Positions 56,495 through 64,000 of a DNA stretch of 64,000 bases are shown here, one piece after another (the stretch's first letter is position 1; the number at the start of each line of letters is the position of its first letter). The stretch comes from Anthonomus grandis grandis. Lineage: Eukaryota; Arthropoda; Insecta; Coleoptera; Curculionidae. The stretch covers positions 11,758,698 through 11,822,697 of the forward strand of contig NC_065564.1 in assembly GCF_022605725.1 (NCBI RefSeq), read 5' to 3'. Position numbers and translations under genes: made by a program. The notes under the pieces were generated by a model. The model ran no database searches, was not told where the DNA came from, and saw only the letters and a program-made list of their open reading frames with translations.

Positions 56495-57508
56495 TCATAT
56501 CGTTTATGCGGAAGAATAGCGTTACATTTCAAAAAACTACTTTTTTGGGAAATGCCATTTGAAATATTAGGAAAACTTTACAGATTTGTTATTTCTTAAC
56601 GAGTAGTCGTTTGTTAACCAAACTTTGGCCATTCTTTAAGTATTATAGAACAGAAAATCCTTTTTAATGTAAGCACTTTATTGTGCCATATTGATTTAAA
56701 TAGTAGGTAAATATAACTTTCTTGAATAAAATTTAATTGTGTTTTGGTATTAATGTTGAGTAAAAAATTGGTATAAACAAAAATCTAACTCTTTTTCATA
56801 TAAAAAAAACATTAGCTTTTCCAAATCTTTTATTTTGCAACACATATTTTACAGTGGCTTATAATTAGTATAAATTGTTCCTATGGTTAATAGTTTGTTG
56901 AACTTAAAAATGTAATTTTACTTAAAACTAGTAAACAAAAAACGAAAAACAAAACAATTATAAAAAACTTAAAAAATAACATTACTGTTGCTAAATGTAT
57001 ACTACTTTTGAGTAGGTATTATAAATTTTTATAAAAATCTAAATAATACATTGGGACGCATTTTTTTCGCTCAATTAATGAAAGCAAGCCCTTTTTTTAG
57101 AGTCACTTATACCTACTTTTTTCGTGTAAGCCCTTTTTAATGTAATTTTTTTTATATTTTTTTTTTTTCGAGTTATTACCTCTACAGATCTAAAATCGGA
57201 TTCTTCAAACGAGTATTTATAAAATAAGGTCGAAGGGTGCTCTCTGTCTAATCGCATTTCTTTTATTTCTGAAAATTTAAAGTCTTTTGGAAAATTAATA
57301 AATATATTTGTAGCTGAAGATTTAATATCGTATGTATCAGAAAACGATAGTTCATTGACGGTATATGCTGGAGCTGTTTTTTTAGAAGATCTTATTATGC
57401 AGGCATATTGCTCTGGAGAATAAATAGGGCTAGATTTTTTGAACTTCTTTATCTGCCTCTCAATAATTGAATGCATACTATCTCCTTCGCTTTGTCCATG
57501 GCCTGGTA

Positions 57509-60500
57509 CTTAGAACATTGAAAGGGTAGAATTAGTAAACAACAACTTTGTTTGAGTCCAACATGTGCACAGGGGCAAGAGGGGTGTTTTGTTTACAAAC
57601 ATATTTGCCGATTCTCTGTTGTCAAGTCGACGCAAATTTCCAACGAATTTTTAGCTATATTTTAACAACCATTATAACGTTAATTTAAATTATTTGTGTT
57701 GTATTTTATAGCAAGATTTAAATTAAAAAGTATAAATACCACAATTAACCTGTTTTAAGGATAAATATAAGATCCTTAAGCAAAAAAAAACAAAATTATT
57801 AACATCCTTATCCCTAAAACTGCTTCTAAAAAAATTGAAGCGACAACACCGAAGCTTAAGCGCCTGAGCCATACGCGTAGTGTCATCTGTCAAACGGCTT
57901 TTTGTTTATTTTCGGGATTCATGTATTTTCTTTCATTTTTGGTTTAAAAAGGAAAAAGGCCACATTTTAGTGCTTTTTTAATTTGCTAGGATGGCAAAAA
58001 CTAGTGTCGTTTGTGCCGCATCATGATAAAAAGGTGATTCAAGCCGATCTTTTTACAAGTAAGTACCGATACTTTCATAACATCACATCATAGGGTTACC
58101 ATCATCATAAACGTAGAATAGGGGATCTTATAAATATAAACCTAATAAAAACTTGAATGCGAAAGTGTGCGTAAAATACCAAAATATTTATATTTTTAAA
58201 TCTAAATATTTTTTTGAACATATTCATCTCATCAATAGGCTATAAAAAATATAAAACTAGAATTTTGTCCCTGGTTTTATTACAGGATTTTATGTTTTTT
58301 TTGTTGTTTTGAGAGAAAGAAGGCATAATACCCATGTACATAGTACATATCTATATATTGTTATGTTTTTTTAATATAGACATTAGGTAGATAGATGAAA
58401 TTACTAATTTTTTATTGCCTAAAAATTTTGAAATTTATTTAAATATTGATATCTATGTATACAGTTAATTTTGTCTTTCCTTAAAATTTGGTCGATAATT
58501 TTTTTTTTCTTTTACCATATTGCAACTTACAATAATATATATAGTAATTGGCACCACATATTAATTTATTACTGTATTTTTTTTTGCTTTTTGATTAAAT
58601 ATCAAATACTTATTATAGATTGCCTAATCCTAATATATGCCCAAAGGGAACAATGGATTTCATTAATGGAAATCAACAAAATTAAAAAGAACATATTGTT
58701 ATAAGTCATGTATTAGTGTTACTCATATAAGCTTTATTTATACCTAATACTTATTAAATTAGGTATGTGTGTAAAACTATTTTTTTACTAGGATTTCTGA
58801 TGCACTGGTTAAAAACACAGCAGCCGATAATTCAGTTAATTTACCAAGTGATTTATCCTAAAAAGCTGCAGCGGTAGTTTTCTTGAAGAGTGCAAAAAAT
58901 TCTTTAGCTTCCAAATGGTATATAGTACAAACAGTGAAGCTGATATAGACAAGTATGGATAATTAAAATAGATTAATATTCTTGATACACCAAATTTTGT
59001 ATAATTACAGTTCTGATCATTCATCATCAACAATAACTGCATCTGAGATTAATAGTTACCGTGGGGTCTAGGTCAACAATTAATATTTCTCATCCAAGCC
59101 GTTTTTGTTTAACTGCTACACATTCCCTGACTCTGCAAAGGAAAAGGTAAAAATACACTCAAAATAGACTACTAGTTTTATGCCATATATCCTATTCTAT
59201 ATATCATATTTAAAAGTGACATAGTATTTTATTGTGTTATATTTGTTTCATTAAATGCAATTAATCATTACCAAGATTCTTTATAATAACATACATTTTA
59301 TTGATCAATTGGATTATCATAATTCATTTTTTAAATTTTTTCTTTTTAATTTTGGTAATACTATATTTTCATGTATTTTATTCTAGGGTAAAATCAAAAT
59401 GATATCCTGAGGACCTAAGCATTGATGATTCCACCGTTTCAAAAGCTAAATCACTTTAAAGTCACCAAATTATGGAAAAAAAAAGAACAAAATATTAAAA
59501 TTCGAAGATTGCAACAAACAAATTTGCGCCAAAGAAATTGAATTAGATGTCTCAAGTCATTATGAAAATACTTAAGAAATAATAACATGATTTTTGAGAA
59601 AGCCCAACATACTACATATTTTATTTGACTTGTAAAAGTACTTGTTTGTATATTACTACTAATAAACTATCTAATCTAATCTATTGTACATAGTCTTTAT
59701 TCTTAGGTAATCCTTATTTTTTAGTATAAATTAATATGATATTATAATTGGTATTAGGTATTATATAGGTCACTGTTAAATGTCTCAAAACCATTGTACA
59801 GGCTAAATACTCATAATAAAAATCTTATAACCTATAAAAATCCTGCAACTGCTTCACAATTTGAACATCCTTGTAGTTTTAACTCTTACCGCTGAAGCAA
59901 TACTGTCCCTTTGAAAAAGTCAGCACCATAGAAATATATATTATGTGATATAAAACTGAGTTTTGTCCAATATAACAATACCAATAAAATTTTGCGAAAT
60001 GTTAAAAATTTGTGTCTTAAAACATGATTTATTAAGAAATCTATAATATTATATTAATAAAATATTTAATTTCCATAAAAATGCTTTGACAAAAATGCTG
60101 CCTTTTATTAGGACCTTCCTCTAACGAAGTCCGTTAAAAAAACACATAAATAGCTCATAAATGGTAATATTACTTATACTCAAACTCTATAATAATTAAT
60201 TAAAATTTAGCAGGTAAATATTTGTTGACGACGTCACTGGTAGAGAGTGCTCGTATCCGTATCATCAACAATGCGATCGAGCGGCGTTGCGATGGCATTA
60301 CCGTTTTCTCGTTTCTTCGTACTTTATTTTCATTTATTTAACGTACATATTATATTGACTTCGATATAGAGTATCTTATCAAAATTATTTTAAAAAAATG
60401 CTTGATAATTTATTAAACAAAAAATATAGGGAGCAGTAGTATTGGTTTGAGCCTTCGGAAACAACTAAAAATTTTTATGATATTACAAAGTGATTATTGC

Positions 60501-60605
60501 CATTTCTCTATAAGCATTTGACATCATTGCATCAGAGATGTTGCAAGCAAACAAACCTGTCCATAGTTCCACGGCATGCTACTTCTAGCCTTTCAATGTT
60601 CTAAG
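57509..60605 (+). mobile_element. 3.0-kb THAP-type element, copy 2
   Basis: Same ends as copy 1 (CTTAGAACATTGAAAGG), with an 8-bp duplication GCCTGGTA at 57501-57508 and 60606-60613. It is inverted relative to copy 1. Removing it with one duplication restores the reading frame of the host transposase gene, so the site is certain. Internal sequence matches copy 1 along its length, with moderate divergence. Confidence 0.85.
57990..59580 (+). pseudogene. THAP-protein remnant in copy 2
   Basis: An ATG near 57991 opens MAKTSVVCAAS, then the same tandem TGA-TAA as in copy 1, then SSRSFYK and a GTAAGT donor. The coiled-coil exon lies near 59390-59570 after a TTTTATTCTAG acceptor. One Cys of the finger is replaced by Ser here. 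Non-functional. Confidence 0.5.
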
Positions 60606-62854
60606 GCCTGGTATAAAGAATTTATGTGATATTGATTTAAGATCAAAGCGTTTGATAGAGTACATGTATAGAGATAGTATAAATTTATTTTTGTTTTGAC
60701 CTGCACAATTGTCAGAGTAAAAAACAAGTTTACATCCTTCTGATCTTTTATGGTAGCTTCAAGGTATCTAAAAATGCAAGTACCTATTTCACTTGAACCT
60801 CTTTGAGCTTCACCTTCATGCCACAAAAAACAAGTCCCTTCGTGACTTTTTATATCATACAAGGTAAAGTTCAATACATTCAATTTAGACACATAATAGA
60901 ACGATGAGGCGTCGCCAATGGGGCATGGCAATACTGCCTACTACTTTTACATTATCTGGACTTTCTTTATCTTGTTCCTTCTGTTTTCTGATAAGATCTT
61001 TTTCCTTTATGTGTTTCTCATACTTTTTCCGAATTTCCAGTTTTGCTTCCTCTGTAGACTCTCTATACTGCAAACACAATTCGCACATATCTTTTTTTGA
61101 AACATGAAATGCTATATTAAATTCTTCATTAAATATCTTTTTATATATAAGATAGTTTGCCGCAGATAAATTTTTTTCCTTGCATATTTTTACGTAATCC
61201 CTATGTAATTCTGCCAAACACTTACTACCTTCAATGTACTCTTTACTGGAATGCGAGTGGCAATAATGACTTTCAATACGAGGTATGCTATTAATATGGT
61301 CTCTAATTCCATTTTTAATTAAATCGCTTATTTTTGAGTGGTTTCCATGGCGTCCTCTTTTGTCAGACTCTACTACCTTTCCACTTTCACAAACAGCTTG
61401 TTTCTTTAAAACGGTAGAGATAACCCTATGGTTAATTGCCAATGTATTAATAAAAAAAAATTTACACACTCTTATGTTTTTTTCTTCTATTTTAAAATAG
61501 TACGCATTATTCGGATTTCTTAGTTTTTCAACATTTGAATATTTATATTTGGGATTTACAGTTGTCATGTTTGATGAAATAAACTGCCTTTGTTTATCTA
61601 TATCTTTTAGGCCCCAATACTCGTCAAATATATTTTCGCGTTGTTCATGGTTTATTTTTAGAGAGCATTTTAATTTGCACCTTTCTTCACAAGGAGGAAG
61701 AAGTTTTCTTGCTGGTCGCTCAACTCTCAATTTTGCTTTGCTCCCGTCCATATTTTTCACTAATCTCATTGATGCGTAAGCTTTACCTGCGTTTCTCAAT
61801 TTTTTTGCCTCATTTTTTTGCCAAGTGTGGCTAAGTTTTAGTCGTTTTCTGCCGACTTTTTGGAGAGTCTCGAATCCGAGGACGGATTTACAGTTTTTCT
61901 CTTTGGAAGGCTATAGTTCGGATCACCAATACTATCGTCAGAACCAAAGGGTTCTTCATCATCTGTTTCCGTATCTGAATTATCGGAAGTAGACGATGAG
62001 GAACTACTTGAGCTTCCACTTGATGATTCTTTAAAATGCTGATCTATAAAGAATAAAAAAAACTTCAAGTTGCTATAAATAGTATATCGAGTGTAAATAT
62101 TATTATAATTTCTTAGTTAATACGAAATTTACCTGTTTTAATGGATGGCCCGGGTTGACTGTCGTAAACTGAATTTAAAGTTTCGTCATTTAAACTTAAA
62201 TTTTCGACGATTCTCTCTTTTATAAGGCTTTCAGTTGCTCCAGTAGGTTCTAAAATATAAAACACGATATTTCATAATCTGTTTACTCTGAATGTTTTTA
62301 TATATTATCCACCGTACTCTCTTTTTAACTTTTTAAAACATTTTATAGTATTAAAAAAATATCCACAATAATAATTTTATATTTATTTGTAAATTTTGAA
62401 TTTTTATAAATATTAAAAAGAAGTTGCCATAATTAATTATCTTACCCAAGGGATTGTATGGTGATTGATTCTCTTTATCAGTGTCCTTTTCTAGAACTTC
62501 TCCTATCAAGTAATCTGTAATGTTATAATTCACCTCCCCACTAAGAGCAGATTCTAAATCCTCATCTAAAAGTAAAAAAAAAATATACATGATAGGTATA
62601 TGTATATAATTTTTTTTATTTTATTCGCAATTTTTCAGCTCTCAATATTAAAAGACACATTTAAAAAACCGCGTATACTTAACAAACCCATTAATAGACC
62701 AATTAAACTTACTTTGGTTAATGGGTTCAACTATCTCAGCAATACTCTCTGTAGGCATGTTATTATTATTTAAATTATTTTCACTAATACCCTCATTTGA
62801 AGTAATAAGGCTGGCATTCATCATTATGAGATTTGTCCGGTTACGAAAAGCCAT

Positions 62855-63379
62855 TTTACAGCAACTGAACTCTACAACAAAAAATACCATTTATAAAAAA
62901 TTAATTTGTTTAAATGTTGTTTTAGTTTTAAACAAAAAAGGTTTATTTTAAATTATAACAAAACATATTTGGACATATTTTGCGGAAGACAGTAATATCT
63001 CTAAAATTCTTTTTAGATGTTGCTTAAAATACCGAAAAATAGTATGGAATTGCATGAAATAGAGTTATAAATCAAAATGTTACCTGATTTCAGAGCGCTT
63101 GGTAAAAATTTCTGTTATTTTATAGTGAAGAAGTTATATTGTTAGATATAACAGTTTTCCAAATTTCTCGGCGCGCCCTCCTGGAAGCACATGGAGCAAC
63201 TGAAAATGTAATGATCTTGACAAGCAACGACTCGTCAATTTGCTTCTGTACAAACAGTTACATGCGCCATCTATTGGCTAAATTATTTAAACTCAGATGT
63301 AACATTTTTTCACATAAAAATTAGCAGGTTTTTAAGTTGAAATATGAAGAAAAGTGAAAAATTAAAAATTTGGAGATGT
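62855..63379. other. 5' flank of the multi-exon gene
   Basis: AT-rich sequence between the first exon and the right terminal repeat. It presumably holds the promoter; no motif stands out. Confidence 0.35.
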
Positions 63380-63409
63380 AACTTCTTCTTCCGCATAAAC
63401 GATATTCAT

Positions 63410-63760
63410 GGAGAGGGACCAATCAGTCGGTCATTTTCTTAACTGCTCCTTAGCAGCTTTAGTAATGGTGGTCTTTTCAACGCGTTTTAGCTCATAGCGG
63501 CCCTCAGCAATAGAACCTTGAAATTCTTACTTTTGTTTTCCTTGATGCATTTTATCGTCTCTGTGCATCAATACAAATTCTCCCTGGGCAAACTCAATAT
63601 TAGTACGACGCTTTTGGTTAGCACTGATCAGCATTTTTCAAGCATCAATCAAGCATTTTTAGATTGATTAGGGTAGTCGTTTCATCCCTTCATACTTCTG
63701 ATGGGTTGAAGGTCTTTATTTAGGTTTCCAAACAAACTTTGAATCAAAGGGGTTGAGCCA
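63410..63760 (-). pseudogene. Gypsy/errantivirus-like integrase C-terminus
   Basis: Minus-strand remnant encoding a basic integrase tail (EFVLMHRDDKMHQGK, then RYELKRVEKTTITKAAKEQLRK). Stops lie upstream of it. It runs into the right end of the multi-exon DNA element and resumes at 56494. Assigned to the same retroelement as the env remnant by orientation and order. Confidence 0.5.
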
Positions 63761-63779
63761 TCTATCCCAATCAAGACTC

Positions 63780-64000
63780 TTAACCCTAGAACTGCACAGT
63801 GGGGTCTAAAAAACCCAGGCGCTCAAGTTGTTTAATGTAACTCGCGCAGGCGTGCGTTTTTTGACTAACCGTTTCACGTAAATTTAGTAGAGAGCCGACC
63901 GCGTTAAGAGCCGGTCGCTACGCCGAATACGTTAATCCATTACTTTGCAATTACGATATTAGTGGATCTGTGGGTACGTCAGACCCCAGTGTGCAGTTAA
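63780..64000. mobile_element. piggyBac-like terminus or MITE
   Basis: It starts TTAACCCTAGAACTGCAC (63780 onward), resembling piggyBac-type ends. Near the window edge GACCCCAGTGTGCAGTTAA is the reverse complement of AACTGCACAGTGGGGTC at 63790-63806, with one mismatch. The left end has eight bases beyond this match, so the true right end probably lies just past 64000. A MITE of about 230 bp is likely. Confidence 0.6.

Larger units (their letters stand above)
57075..62854 (-). pseudogene. Transposase-like protein, split by insertion
   Basis: Spliced minus-strand gene. Exons: 62854-62713, 62565-62446, 62249-62132 and 62043 onward, all with GT/AG borders and compatible phases (exon 3 has one extra base). 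After an acidic Ser-rich region the main exon encodes a basic, Cys-rich protein: CEERCKLKCSLK, YCHSHSSKEYI and DMCELCLQYRE. A shifted frame near 60700 holds YSDNCAGQNKNKF, and GHGQSEGDSMHSIIE lies across the THAP-element insertion site. Frameshifts at about 61850, 60890 and 60710. The family is a widespread unnamed arthropod type; the Asp and Glu/Asp of the last motifs may be catalytic. 56520-57074 is its 3' untranslated AT-rich flank. Confidence 0.72.
56499..63405 (-). mobile_element. Multi-exon DNA element of uncertain superfamily
   Basis: The ends ATCGTTTATGCGGAAGAA and complement (about 20 bp, with two extra bases at the right) are flanked by the 4-bp candidate duplication TCAT (56495-56498 and 63406-63409). 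It contains one spliced gene on the minus strand and a nested 3.1-kb THAP element (57509-60605). It interrupts a Gypsy-type pol gene. A 4-bp duplication would suit the Sola superfamily, but I cannot confirm that. Confidence 0.7.

Noticed and set aside
1..64000. CRISPR arrays, operons, tRNA or rRNA genes.
   Set aside because: No regularly spaced repeats, no clover-leaf candidates and no rRNA-like sequence noticed; introns and eukaryotic transposons rule out a prokaryotic setting.

Overview
The window is AT-rich eukaryotic DNA built almost entirely from transposable elements (TEs), most of them nested inside one another. The mix points to an arthropod, most likely an insect: piggyBac, rosa-type mariner, Sailor, MULE, THAP/P-like elements, Penelope, Gypsy, DIRS, Jockey-like LINEs and an env-bearing Gypsy-type remnant. 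I cannot name the species. There is no confident host gene. The only candidate is a short coding-like fragment with two TGA stops at 22465-22830. I saw no tRNA, rRNA or CRISPR array.

Layout. 90-2760: piggyBac-like element with a decayed, intron-containing transposase. 4715-6350: decayed mariner cut off by a Penelope-like element (6382-8625) with inverted pseudo-LTRs carrying hammerhead-ribozyme motifs. 10043-13202: fold-back P-like element split by a DD41D mariner (10807-12820). 13282-15364: MULE pseudogene with a perfect 45-bp hairpin. 16084-18216: second complete DD41D mariner. 18525-22441: P-like element whose spliced THAP-domain transposase N-terminus reads through four exons. 24097-38840: complete Gypsy with near-identical LTRs, split by an intact Sailor element (25978-28072), a 3.0-kb THAP element (28490-31530) and a near-intact LINE (32832-37016). 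41018-42550: TA-flanked palindrome with 721-bp arms. 43551-53556: complete-ended DIRS retrotransposon whose gag intron holds a Penelope fragment, which holds a P-like element (47787-52291), which holds a LINE fragment. 54005-56494 and 63410-63760: env and pol remnants of one Gypsy/errantivirus-like element, split by a multi-exon DNA element (56499-63405) that itself contains a second copy of the 3.0-kb THAP element (57509-60605). 63780 to the window end: start of a TTAA-flanked, piggyBac-like element.

Insertion order can be read from target-site duplications and interrupted reading frames. Youngest-looking units are the Sailor element (open 450-codon transposase), the LINE at 32832-37016 (open ORF2, poly-A tail) and the Gypsy LTR pair (about 6 differences in 409 bp by eye). 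Every claim rests on reading the sequence by eye. Family names follow recognisable motifs; no database search was possible.
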